From the NCBI RefSeq assembly GCF_020085105.1, contig NC_058047.1:16130001-16194000 (forward strand): 64,000 nucleotides of DNA. Direction: 5' to 3'. The DNA is from Siniperca chuatsi. Its lineage: Eukaryota > Chordata > Actinopteri > Centrarchiformes > Sinipercidae. The position numbers and the translations under genes were made by a program. A model generated the notes under the pieces. That model was given only the letters and a program-made list of their open reading frames with translations, did not search any database and was not told where the DNA came from. Each line of letters opens with the position of its first letter. The stretch's first letter is position 1. Shown here one piece after another: positions 43,340 to 55,380 of this stretch.

Positions 43340-44390
43340 GTGAATTTTGTTCCCCCTTGTTCTTGTACATATTGGATGTATGGATGGAGAACTAGATTAA
43401 CTAGATGTGATTCAAAGAACTGTGAAAGTTGCAGCAATTTAATGAACTTTTAGCTGCTGTTTGCTGTGTGACTCAGCAGTCTTAAATCAAGCAGCCTTTT
43501 CCAGTAGGGATTATATCAGATTCAGCAGTCTGTCCACTGACCACTTGGATTTTGTATAGTCACTCTGTGACTTGTGGTCTGTCTGCAGCTCTGTGTCATT
43601 GCTGCCTAATTTGGCCAGAAAAAAATAATTTTCTGAGTAAATAAAGGCTAAAATATAACAACAAACTGAGTTACAGCTAATTTACACCTGTTGGCATTTA
43701 AGAATTGCACAAGTTAGTAGACTATGCCATATATCTTTTATAACCACTGGCTAACTAGTTCAGACCACTTGATGGAAAAGAAAAAAAATGAGTGGACAAA
43801 CCGCTGGATTGGCAACAAGCATTTGAAAGTTTAAGGGTATTAAGGGTGTGTATGTAAAGATTAAAGCCATTCAATCCATCTGCACACTGACAGGTGGTAC
43901 TAACTACTTTAAGTTGGACATGCTTTAAGCAGGGTGGCGGAATAATGTAAGCAAACTGACTTACCTTTGTTAGGACTGTTCATTAGAGCAGGAGGGATTC
44001 TGTACTGGCTATTACCTCAGAAAAATGGCAAGTAAATGGATCCAATTTGAACAAAAATACCATTTTATTTTAAATGAGGGATTGTTAGTAAAACACTAAT
44101 TGAAAATGAATTAAAATTCAATTGTGCCACTGATATATTAAGTATTTTTCTTGTGAACAGTGCATCCTGAGTTGGGCTCCAAATGTCACTAAACATATTT
44201 AGATGTGAGAATAAAATGTATATGTTATAGTGTCATAGAGTTGTGAATAAAGTCCTTAAAATTGAATTCTCTAACTTCACTTCCTCTCTCACTGTCAACC
44301 TAAGTGCAGTAGGTTAATAAAGGCACTTTAACTGATCAGAGAAGCTGTAATCCCGGTAAAAGACGCCCAACGGTTTGCCAGGCGTTATGA
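43340..44390. other. intergenic, nothing recognised
   Basis: About 1 kb of AT-rich sequence between the lsm7 polyadenylation site and the tmprss9 5' exon. No gene, RNA or repeat seen. Confidence 0.55.
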
Positions 44391-44742
44391 GCTCGGGACA
44401 TGAATTCCAGGAGGTTTCGCTCCTCCTCTGCTGCCCAGTCACTGTGTCAATGGAGCGCAGACAGGCAGAAACTAGAGGGAGTACTGAGCGCCACTGAAGT
44501 GCACTGACGATTTTTTATAGCCGTTTATTTTCTGGCATCACTTTTCTCCAACTTGCTGTAATGTGCGTTGCCTAAAGGAGTAGCCGATGTTTTTTTATTT
44601 ACCTGGAGATTATGGGAGCTGTGAGGTGACAGTAGAAATGTCTGTGCACATCGGGGTGTAACGAAAGGGATCAAGACCGATGGGAGGAGGGTCGGCCGGG
44701 GATTTCTGAACCTGAGCCGACTTCCTAAAGTAAACTGAAAAG
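44391..44742 (+). other. candidate tmprss9 5' untranslated exon
   Basis: A GC-richer, purine-rich segment ends at a strong donor (AAAG|GTGAGT) at 44742. A second good donor (GAG|GTGAGT) is at 44923. The first coding exon of tmprss9 starts at an acceptor (CTACCAG) with exon sequence from 46663, so a non-coding first exon is required. The exon start is not defined. Confidence 0.45.
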
Positions 44743-45415
44743 GTGAGTTACCTGCGGGACGGACACGGCACGCCCCTTGGCAGGTGGAACAAATAGCGGA
44801 CCTCTCGGTCTTGTCCCTCGTCTTCCTCCATCCGTGTATCTATTCATGTGTGAGCCAAGTTGTGCGCTGAGAACTGCGGGACGTCGTGAATGTCAGTGTT
44901 CAGAGGAATGAGAGAAGAAAGAGGTGAGTGAGTTTACTTCAGAACAGAAAGCCTTTATTGTTTAGTGAAGCACCTGGAGTCCCCGTGCGTAATTTGCTGG
45001 TGCAGTGAATATCTTCACCGAGTCCATTTATTCATTGAAATCCTGTTATCTGTAAAACTTTGGGGACGTTTGCTTGTTTTTAGTGTGACCCTTTTCCACA
45101 TCTAATTTGTGATCGCCAGGCAACATGGCCTCCCTGGTCTTTTTTACGCACGCCCGCACACTCTCAGCCTCTTGATGTTTCTGTGTGGTCTTTACGAGAT
45201 TATAATCCTCATCTCTGTATTGAAACATCGGTGGGGTTCTCTTATATGGGCATCTGGGTTTGTCTCCCCAGCAAGCTACATTTCCATTGTTTTGAGCATT
45301 TCATAGGTGGGACGTTAGTCCTGATAGTATAATTTTGTTTGTGTGAATGACAAAACAATAAATATTATTCAATATTTATCGGCTATCCGAGGATATGAAC
45401 ACACGTAATGTTTCC

Positions 45416-46333
45416 CAGTGATGGAATGTAACTAGGTACATTTACTCAAGTACTCTACTTAAGTACAAATGTGAGGTACTTGTACTTTACTTGAGCATTT
45501 CCATTTTCTGTTACTTTCTACTTCTACTCCACCACATCTCAGAGGGAAATATTGTACTTTATACTTCACTACATTTGTCTGACATCTTTAGTTACTAGTT
45601 ACTTTGCATAGTAAGATTTTACACACAAAACATATGAAGAGTTTATAAAATATGATGCTTTGTTATAAATGTAACTACCCAACAGTTTAATGAATTTATT
45701 GGCAACTATTTTGACAATCATTTGTCATTTTTCATGTAAAAACATTTCATGGTTCGAGGCTTCGAGCTTCCCAAATGTGAAGATTTGCTGCTTTTCCTTT
45801 TAATTATTTTAATTATTTTAATTTATTTTAATAACTTTAAGGTTTAGGTTTGGACTGTTGGTTGGACAAAACAAGCATTGTGAAGGTGCCACTTTTGGGC
45901 TCTGGGTAATTGTGACGCCATTTCTCACTATTTTCTGAATTTTTACAAACCAAGCAATCAGTTGTTTAATGGAGAAAATAATCAGCAGATTAATCCATGA
46001 AAATGAATTAATGAAAATAATCATTAGCTGCAGTCCTACACAAAATAGTTAAAAATTAGTTCCAACTCAGCCAATTACAACAGTAAAATCCTGCTTTTAC
46101 ACAAATGAGTAATAATAATATAATGTTATAATATGTAATAGTTACAGGGGATATATTACCGCATTGAGTACTTTTACTTTTTATACTTTAAGTACATTTT
46201 CCTGATTATACTTACATACTTTTACTTAAGTAACATTTTCAATGTAGGGCTTTTACTTGTAACAAGGTATTTTTACAGTGTGGTATTAGTACTTTTTCTT
46301 AAGTAAAGGACCGGAGTACTTCCTCCACCACTG
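45416..46333 (+). mobile_element. element family C, nearly full length, interrupted by a family D copy
   Basis: The left end CAGTGATGGAATGTAACTAG and the right end GTACTTCCTCCACCACTG form an imperfect terminal inverted repeat. The interior is rich in AAGTACTT-like motifs (TTTACTCAAGTACTCTACTT on the left, TTTTACTTAAGTAACATTTT on the right). The middle, about 45687-46038, is an unrelated family D element, so this copy was split by a later insertion. It lies in the tmprss9 5' intron. No coding capacity. Confidence 0.8.
45687..46038 (+). mobile_element. dispersed element family D, copy 4, nested
   Basis: Has the family D blocks in order: GGCAACTATTTTGACAATCA, AATGTGAAGATTTGCTGC, GGTTTGGACTGTTGGTTGG, GACAAAACAAGCA and GGGCTCTGGGTAATTGTGA, and ends AATAATCATTAGCTGCAG. 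The flanking bases on both sides belong to family C, so it is an insertion into that element. An AT expansion of about 40 bp follows the TTTTCC block. Confidence 0.8.
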
Positions 46334-46744
46334 ATGATTCCAAACTACTTGTAATTTAAAACTGACAAAATTAGCTATTAAAGTTTTTGGTTTACACATG
46401 TGGAGAATTTTTTCTGATATAATGCAAATCAGTGGAACACAATACATATTGTGATATGTGGTCAATATCATAAATATATTCTTATCATTATCAGGATATT
46501 GATATCCACCCTGTTGTCCAGCCTTACCTATTCACTTACTGTAACGTGTCAGTCTAATGTTACATTACTGAGTCTCTTCAAATATTTTCCCATATGTGTC
46601 ATATTCCCAAATCATACCCAGTACAGTTAATTACAGAACAACTGTTACTGTATTTCTACCAGGACTGGATCATTTTGTCTGTTTGGCAGTATGATACGGG
46701 ATACAGTGGAATGTGACTTGTGAGGTTAGTGCTGTGAATCCAAC

Positions 46745-49700
46745 ATGGAGGTGAAGAAGGATGGAGGAGGAGTGTCATGGTCTTCTTCAGGGGCCTCTTC
46801 TGCTCCATCCAACACTGCCTCCTACAGAAGCACCCTCATAGCCTTACTCTTCTTCTTCCTCATTATCGGGGTCTTTGTAGGCCTGCTTATTGGTGAGTCC
46901 TCCGACAGTAATCACCACACAATCACATACTTAAAAACGTCAATATTCTGTGAAGACATCTGTAAGACTGAACCATTTGTACTTGTTTGTCGTTGCTAGC
47001 CTACCTGGTGCCGGAGCAGCATTATTTCGTGGAGACAGTGGAGCTGAAAGGTCTGAAGTATGATCCTGTCCTGCAGAATGAGAACTCTGGTTTCTCCATA
47101 GTACTATCCTCAGTTTTAAAGTCCAAGGTTAGTCCAGACTGTCACCATGTTGAGAGCTAATATTTCCTTTAAAAAGTGTTCAATTGTATATTTTCACTTT
47201 CTTACAGATTAAAAATGTCTTCACTGCCTCATCAATATCACATCACTACGTTGTTTGCAGTATTGTTGCCTATGGGTAAGTGAAAGCTGAACTGAGGTAC
47301 ATCATTTACTCCAAGCGGGAAAATCATCTAGAAGATTAAACAAACAACACTGTCTGTTTTCCTGTCTTCCCAGTAACATTAATGGTGACGTGATGGCAAC
47401 ATTCAGACTGGTCTTCAGGGTGTCCAAGGTCCAGCAGTATTCAGACAACTTAGTTCAGGACTTGCTGAGAGCAGGGCTCAGCTCAGCGATGCACGGGAAA
47501 CCACTAGAGGTGCCAGAATTTGGAGAGATCAACGCTATCATCTTACTGGGTAGTGAAACTATTCTGTCATCAGTTGACTGTCTGTGGCACTACAAGTGGA
47601 TGTGTGTAGTGGAAGTGATAGAAATAGGCCACAGCTGTGCAGTGCATTGTCTCAGGCCTCACAGGATCTAATGTTTCACCGTCTTCTCATTCCTAGGAGC
47701 CAGTGGGAAGTCTTTTTATGCTATTGGAGATGAGATGACAGGTGAGTGAATATGTTGTTAAATGTTTACACATCCTTGGAATACCGAATGGGTTGTGTTT
47801 CTAATATCAGGGCAAATAGCGTGACAGCTGTGACTTGTTAATCACAGACAAAAGTGCTAAATATATTGTTTAAAAAGCCGATTTGGCTCTTTTCTGTGAC
47901 TTTAAAAGGATAGGTTCACTCACATGCCCACATATGTACATTAAAAGAGTTTTGTGTAACGAGGACTGTGGATTTTGTCCTCTATCTTTCACAATGGAAT
48001 CACATTAGTGTTGGATCTCTTCATGTAGTGTGAACAGAAGAAATGCAGTAATTCAGTAACCAATAACTCTTGCAGTGTACATATGCGCATGTGAGTATTC
48101 TTTTAAGAAAGACAAATGCAAAAACATGAGAGCCTATCCTCTACAGCCCTGTAGTATTATTTGAATTGCACTGAAGCACAGCCATCCTTCTTGCATGTAA
48201 ATACCTTACATGAAAACAAATGACGCTATAAAGAAATATTACATGAATATTGTTTGATACCAATCTGGAGTTTCCTCTGAAAAGATTGTTCTAATTCCTT
48301 ATTTATTTCTGTAATGCACATGTTCATAATGTACCCTTTTTTCTATCATCTGGGCTCTCCAGCCAGGTGTCTTGACAACACCTTCACTTGTGACAACGGA
48401 GAATGCATCACCAAACTGAACCCAGAGTGTGACTTCATCCCCGACTGTGCAGATGGATCTGATGAAGCTCGTTGTGGTGAATGATTCTTAAAACTATAAA
48501 TTTTACTACTGTCCTTTTGAGCCTCATTATTTGATTTTGCTTTTTCAGTTGTTATTGGTAAAAAGCATATATGGTTACCACAGACTGCAGCAGAATATAC
48601 TGGCACTGACAGGTCATATTGTAAATGCCTGTAAGAAAAACCTTCACTGCTTCATCTCCGTCCTGACCACATCATCCAACTTATCCCCTCAGCCTGTGGT
48701 ACACGTCTTGCTATGGGGAGTCGGGTGGTGGGTGGCGAGGATGCTCGGCAAGGGGAGCTGCCATGGCAGGTCAGTCTGAGGCTCCATGGACGCCACACCT
48801 GTGGAGCCTCCATCATCAACGAACGCTGGCTGGTCAGTGCAGCACACTGCTTTGAGAGGTAGGCAGCAATCATCATTTCCAAGTCACTGACGAGTTATTT
48901 ATAAATCCCCCAAGCAGTGACATAACTGCACTTTCAGTTAATTAGTAAATCCGTTTTTATTACTGGAAATTGTGTTATTAAAGTGACTTCCATGTATATT
49001 TTAATGTTTTGTCATCTCTTTCTTTGCTGTTTATAGCGACAACAACCCCAGAGAGTGGACAGCCCTGGTAGGGGCCAGACTGGTGAGCGGTGAGGAGTCT
49101 GAGTCCAAAACGATTAACATCAAGTCGCTGGTTGTGTCTCCAGACTACAACCCTCTGACCACTGACAACGATGTTACAGTGCTGGAGCTGGAGACCCCGC
49201 TCACCTTCGGCTCTTACATCCAGCCCGTCTGCCTGCCTTCCCCATCTCATGTCTTTGCCCCTGGATACAGCTGTGTGGTGTCAGGGTGGGGAGCACTAAA
49301 CCAGTTTAATAGTGAGTCTGCCTGCAGGAGTACACCTCAACACATCAACAGAGGAATTTAGGGTGAAAAGGAGCTGATTGTTTTTGGTACACAATACTAT
49401 CAGTATTGTGTCACTATTTTGGAGATGATTGTTTTTAGCTTTCAGACGGTATTTTCCTGTAAGATAATACTGAGAAACTTCGGCTACAATAACTAAACAG
49501 GGCAATTAAGGCATTTGATGTCAGTCGGTTGAGAAAATTGTATCCATCAACAGTAATGCAGGCTTTTTTTAGACAAGGAAAAGAAAAAAGCTATATTACA
49601 ATAACCAAATCCCAACATTACATCAAGTCCTATCACGGTATTATATTACTATATCCCTCCAACTCTACATGTTGTTATTCTAGATTTACAGTACATCCTT

Positions 49701-52700
49701 ATAATCTTGAAAGCCGTCATTTATTAAGAATACATCACATAACTATTTTTATTGATATTAAGCATATATATATATATATATATATATGCATGTTGAAATA
49801 CGATCAGTATGAGTAATTCAGTTGCCCTGGGCTCTTCTGTCATTCAGCTGAGGCGCCTCCCACACTGCAGAAGGCAGTGGTGAAAATCATCGACTCCAAG
49901 GTCTGCAATAAATCGTCTGTGTACAGAGGTGCTGTTACTGACAACATGATGTGTGCTGGATTCCTGCAGGGCAAGGTGGACTCGTGTCAGGTCAGTGCTG
50001 TTTCACTTGGTTCACACAAGGTGGCTACAATAGCATGAGTTATCAACTTACATTTTCTTACAATACTTTCATGTTTCGGGGCAATTTTGTATACATACAC
50101 TGATGAGTTGGTCTTCCTTTTCTATCTTTAAACTATATGTAGCGTCAAAGCTGATTTTAACACTGGTCCCACCCTAAAATAGAGGCCTGTAGGCTGATGC
50201 TGTAATTTTCATCCTAGCATAACAGGATGTGTGATGTTAATGTTACAGTGAGAAAACATTCCTACCCAGTAAAGGTAGGTCTCATTACAGATCAATCAAT
50301 TCATTCACCTAGACACAATTCAGATTCAAATCATAACCCATTAAATGGCAAAAAGAAATGATATATTGCATTCTGACAATTAATGTATCTCAACAGAAAT
50401 GTATGTTTTCCTTGCTCAGCAACCCTGAAGCTGGTAGCGATTTGATGCCCTGCTTATAAAAATGTCATATCAGAATCAGATCAGAAATACTTTATTGATC
50501 CCCGAGGGGAAACTCTTTAAATGCACTTATATGGAGACTTGAATCTCTGTCCCACTTGTTTGCAGCTTGTCCTTCATCGAATAGGTCATTGAATGTTCTA
50601 AACAAGGTTAAAAGTTTAATTTATTCATCCAGAAAATCATGGATACCTGACACTAAACTGAACTTTAGTTGAAACAGGAAAGTCAACAAAATGACACTAA
50701 CAAGGTTTTCACAGAGCAACGGCGCTGTTCTGAGCACCTGTTCTTATGTCAGAGAATCAGAGGTCTTGTGTTTTCCCTGCAGGGTGACTCTGGAGGGCCT
50801 CTGGTGTGTGAGGGGGCCCCGGGGAGGTTCTTCCTGGCTGGGGTGGTGAGTTGGGGTGTGGGCTGTGCCCAGATCAACAGGCCTGGGGTTTATTCCCGTG
50901 TCACCAGGCTCCGCAACTGGATTCTTAGTCACGCAGATCCCAGCTTGGTCCATAATTACTCCCAGTTTGTTCCCACTGTGCCAGTTACTGTGACAGCAGG
51001 AAGCTTTAATAATCCGCCAGTACCCAGGACCATAGCCATGGATTTGTCACCTGCACCAACACTACCTGGTAATGTCATACTGAAAGCAGCTTCATTTATT
51101 AGTCACTCATTCGTCACTTACCAAGAGAAATGGAATTAAGTCAGTCATAACTATATTGTATCACAAATGTGGAACTCGCTAATTTCTTTTTGTAGTCTCA
51201 CACTCATGCTACATGTTCTGTCCATCATGTCCTCCAGTCTTGAACTGCAGTGGAAACTTCCAGTGTAGCGCCGTCTCCTGCATCAGCAAGGTCAACCCAG
51301 AGTGTGACGGAGTGCCAGACTGCCCCAACCAGGTCGACGAAAGAAACTGTGGTGGGTTTACACGCGTAAAGGGGTGCACATAATGGATTTAAAGGAAATG
51401 CTTCTGCTGATGTGTGTTTTTGTTTCAGACTGCGGTGTACGTCCTGCGTTGGGCTCCCATAGGATCGTGGGTGGAGTAACAGCTCGAAGGGGGGAGTGGC
51501 CTTGGATTGGCAGTCTCCAGTACCAGAGACTTCACCGCTGTGGCGCCACACTCATTCACAGCAAATGGTTACTCACAGCAGCACACTGCTTCAAAAGGTA
51601 CTGTACCACGCACAAAATTCTTCTGTGCTGCGTGACAAGCTGAACCTAAACTTCACCACAATAATATTTGTTCATATCAATATGTCTTGCATTACATCCA
51701 GAATGGTACTGAGCCTGTTATAACACTGTCTTCATTTATAACCCCAAGTGACCCGAGCCCCACTAACTGGGCTGTGAGCCTGGGATCTGTGCTGCGCTCT
51801 GGGATAGGAGCCCTGGTCATCCCCATCCAGAGGATCGTCATCCACCCAGCCTTCAACGGCACCAACATGGACCATGACGTGGCTCTGTTGGAGCTGGCGG
51901 TCCCAGCCCCCATGTCCTACACCATCCAGTCTGTCTGTCTCCCCTCGCCAGTGCACCACTTTCTTAACAATGCAGAGTGCTACATCACAGGCTGGGGATC
52001 CATGAGGGAAGGAGGTGAGACATTTAAAATCCCACTGACATTAGGCACAGCTTTCCAGAAAGCATCATACAGTTGCACAATGATGTAAATGTGTTACAAC
52101 AAACTGGACAATTGGAAATCATTATCCACAGGGAATTTTAACAAGCATCTCAGTTGAGAGATGTGGGTGAAAGCAAGAAAACACTGGAGGAGCAAAAGAC
52201 TCAAAGACTTTAGTGTAAAAACTTATTTTTTTTAAATTATCATTAGAACTTTATGTACTGAGGTAAGCCCTTATAGCTCCATTATCCCATCAACCTTACA
52301 ATATGATATAATATGACACGAACCACTATCAAATGGTATTTCTCACTTACCCTCTTGGTATGTAGCCATGCAGATAGTTTCTCTTTTATCTGCTGAGGTT
52401 CTGACCACTGAAACTCCTGCTGCTACACCAGAACAATGGAGGTGAATGGGATTTGGTTTGTGATGCTCACAGCGGTAGCAACTGACATTTAAAAATCCAA
52501 CAGCAACTTCCAGAAAAAATGTTGCAATCAGACTCAATAATATAATTATTATTATTTGCCATAGGTTCATTGACCAACCTGCTGCAGAAAGCTGCAGTGA
52601 ACATCATTGACCAGGCAGACTGCCAGCAGTCATATGGAAATGTGCTGACTCCTAACATGATGTGTGCTGGTTTCATGGAGGGAGGCAGGGACACCTGTTT

Positions 52701-53544
52701 GGTAAGATGCAGGACATTATACCTTTTACACAGCCTGGAAATGGGCCGGACATCTGGGTGGTACAGTCTTGCCAGCATCTGAGCGGTAAGATTGTGGACC
52801 AAGATTACACAAGTGAGCAGAGGTTCAGGGAAATAGGGCCATGGCTCCGATTTTACAGTGGATAGTTAACCAGGTCAGAACAATGTAAATGTTGCCCTTT
52901 TCTCTTTAGAGGTTTCTAGGACTTGTCTTTGGAAAAAGTAAAAGCATATGAATAATTTATGGTTTGAAAATACTTGTTGGATATTATAATTATGGCGTAA
53001 ACATGATAGAGAAAACCAAGTGTTGCTTGTTCAGTAACATTGCAGCACTTATGTGAGAGATGCTTATCTGATGGGAGAGTAGACTTCTTTCCTACAAATA
53101 CAGAGCCCCCCTTTTCACTCGCTCCCTCTCTGTAATCTTCTTATGTAAGGAAACCCACATGCATTCCTGTCTCGGTCAAAGCACCTGGCATCTCAGCAGC
53201 GATTCAAGTGACATTCTCTTTGTACCTGCTGGGTCTTACTTACTCTTCTGCTTCTTCACTCATCCTTATTCAATTGTTTTATTCTCCTTAACATACTGGA
53301 GACTTCAGAGCATTGAGGTTATTTTAATGTCTAATTATTAAAGGTCACAGGTTCTTTCTCCCCTCTCTCCTCCATCATCCAGGGAGACTCTGGAGGGCCA
53401 CTGACCTGCCGTCAACTCTCTGGCCAGTGGTTCATTGCTGGAGTGACCAGCTGGGGACATGGATGTGGGCGATTTGGTTTTCCGGGGGTTTACACTCGTG
53501 TGACGTCCATCAGGAAATGGATATCTACATACCTGCCTTTCTGA
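46745..53544 (+). CDS. tmprss9: TMPRSS9/polyserase-like type II transmembrane serine protease with two protease domains
   Basis: Fifteen coding exons: 46745-46892, 47000-47127, 47208-47275, 47374-47549, 47697-47741, 48363-48476, 48693-48858, 49037-49311, 49848-49990, 50783-51068, 51238-51351, 51429-51597, 51749-52014, 52565-52701, 53383-53544. They total 2,397 nt and encode 798 aa in frame. Order: short cytosolic tail, TM at about residues 30-52, SEA domain, LDLa1 ([10 protein letters not shown]), protease 1, Thr/Pro-rich linker, LDLa2, protease 2. Each protease has a zymogen cleavage site (R|VVGG; R|IVGG) and a full triad (SAAHC/DNDVTV/GDSGGP; TAAHC/DHDVAL/GDSGGP). Each also has Asp189 (DSCQGDSGG; DTCLGDSGG), predicting cleavage after Arg/Lys. 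Human TMPRSS9 has three protease domains, the last inactive, and to my knowledge one LDLa; this copy differs. It stands between lsm7 and timm13, as in human 19p13.3. Confidence 0.92.
50473..50520 (-). mobile_element. short LINE 3'-end fragment
   Basis: In reverse orientation, TTTATTGATCCCCGAGGGGA preceded by CAGAATCAGATCAGAAATAC is the counterpart of the LINE tail at 60955-61005 (GGGGATCAATAGAGTATTTC, then TGATTCTGATTCTGAT). It is a very short 5'-truncated copy within the tmprss9 intron between coding exons 9 and 10. Confidence 0.7.
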
Positions 53545-54867
53545 AGGGGCAAAAAGGGAGCTGAACCTGCAAACGGGGACAGTGGATTTTCCTGATACAT
53601 CTTCTCCAGAAAAGTGTACTGTATAAGGACTAAAGTCATGCTAAATGTCACACATAGTTTCCACAATATTGACCTGTGTGACCTACTGGTCATGGGTGCT
53701 GTTTGTAATACTGTGCAATCATCTGAACTGGGACCATCCTCTTTCATAATGTGCTGAAGAAATAAGGACTGAGCTGTGGCTTATTTTCAGACAATCTGCT
53801 AGCACATGCATGAAAGTATTTATTTCAGTTATTTATTTTCCTGACTGTTAAACTTACTGTACATGGTGTTGTGTATTTTTTTTCCTTTTGTGTGGGGTTC
53901 AGAATATATGTGATTCATGTATGGGTACATTTCCTTGTCTTTTTTTGTATCTATTCTTAGAAAATAAGACAAAGAAGCAATGTAATAATTGTTACATGAA
54001 AGGTGGGTTTTCTGGGAAAAAAGTGGTATTGGAATCAGCTTTAAAAGGAATCCACCTTTTGACTTGAGTTTGATAAAAGGCAACTACTGGCGATGTTTCA
54101 TTTATTATAGCTGTACACTCTTTTTGATGAGAAATAAGACCCTGATTGACAAGATGTATTGATTTTTCATGAAAATCATTTGCTCACAATCACACTGCAA
54201 ATAATGTTCACTGGCTTTTCCGGCTCTTACGTCCCTACATAAACTCATCAGGATAGAGAGGAAAAAATAGGATTATGGTTCCCAGACATCTGACAAACTG
54301 TGCACACAAAGCTGAGAAAGGTTCAGTACCCTGTGTACAGCAAGGCAGACCCTGCTGAAACAAGCCCACTACTGTGAAGGGCTGCAGATAGAGTGACAAC
54401 TAGAAAACAGGTCAGACAAAACAGTTTTGTTCTACAGGCGTACTTTGATATAGGACTGTTTGGAGGCTTGTGAATGTCAGGTTCACGGTTGTGTACTTTT
54501 ATTTAGAGTAAAAGCATGTTAAGGAAAGCCTGTGTTGTCCCTTAAGGGCTCCGGTTGTGCTGCTTATTTTATAAACACAAATATTTAGTCTCCCTCTGAG
54601 CATAAACACAATGTGGGCACACTGCTGACTGTGTTTTAAGGAGCAATTGTAGTGACAGAGACTTAAGTCCTGTTCATAGTTATCGGTATCATGTGTACTA
54701 ATTATACAGGCTCTTAAACATAAGAAACATTCATCCTTAGTTCGATGGCAGGAAGGTGTCAGTGTTGCTATTGAAGCCACACTGTAGTAAACACATACTG
54801 TTATAATTACTCCAAAAACAAAAGTCATAGTGCTGCAGTTGACTAATTTAAGACTGCCTACATTGCA
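53545..54867. other. tmprss9 3' UTR and intergenic sequence
   Basis: No gene recognised after the tmprss9 stop. A canonical AATAAA was not obvious on the plus strand in the first 600 bp; AATAAG variants occur near 53762, 53962 and 54133. The polyadenylation site is undefined. Confidence 0.45.
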
Positions 54868-55075
54868 TCAGTACATTTATTTTCTAAACTGCTTATCCTA
54901 TTGAGGGGCAAAGGGAGCTGAGACATATCCCAGCATGCACTGCATAAAACTTCGGGTACACCCTGGACGCCAGTCAATCACAGGGCTAGCACATACTTAC
55001 AACACACATTCACTCCAACAGGCAGTTTAGAGTTTCCAATTCTTCTGACCTACATTGTCTTTGGACATGCAGGTC
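54868..55075 (+). mobile_element. retroposon 3'-region fragment
   Basis: Blocks ATTTATTTTCTAAACTGCTT, ATCCCAGCATGCACTGCATA, GGGTACACCCTGGACGCCAG, TCAATCACAGGGCTAGCACA and GGCAGTTTAGAGTTTCCAAT form an ordered series that I recognise from a very common fish retroposon. It lies between the convergent tmprss9 and timm13 genes. I cannot assign the clade. Confidence 0.7.
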
Positions 55076-55380
55076 CAAATTGCAGCTTTTTACAATGCAT
55101 GTTTACTTATTAACCAGAAGATTCATTATTTATAACATAAAAACACAAATAATCAAACTTTGTTACTAAACTGTTCCTCAGAGCAAAATGAAAATGTCCA
55201 CAGAGATATTGTTATGGCTAGAGTCCACAGGCTATGCTTGCCTGTCTGTGAGGTATTATGACAGAAGTTGATGGTGTGCTGCTGCCATGACACACCTGTG
55301 CACAGCTCCTGGCCTCCCCCAGTGGTACACTGTGCTCCTCCTCAGCAGCCTGAGGAAGGGAAGGGTAAAGAGAGGGGTGT

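Noticed and set aside
49768-49787. TATA-rich run in tmprss9 intron
   Set aside because: Short TA microsatellite in the middle of an intron, not a promoter.
49529-49816. 95-residue frame in tmprss9 intron 8
   Set aside because: Lies between two well-supported coding exons, is AT-rich, ends in a TA repeat and resembles no protease or other domain.
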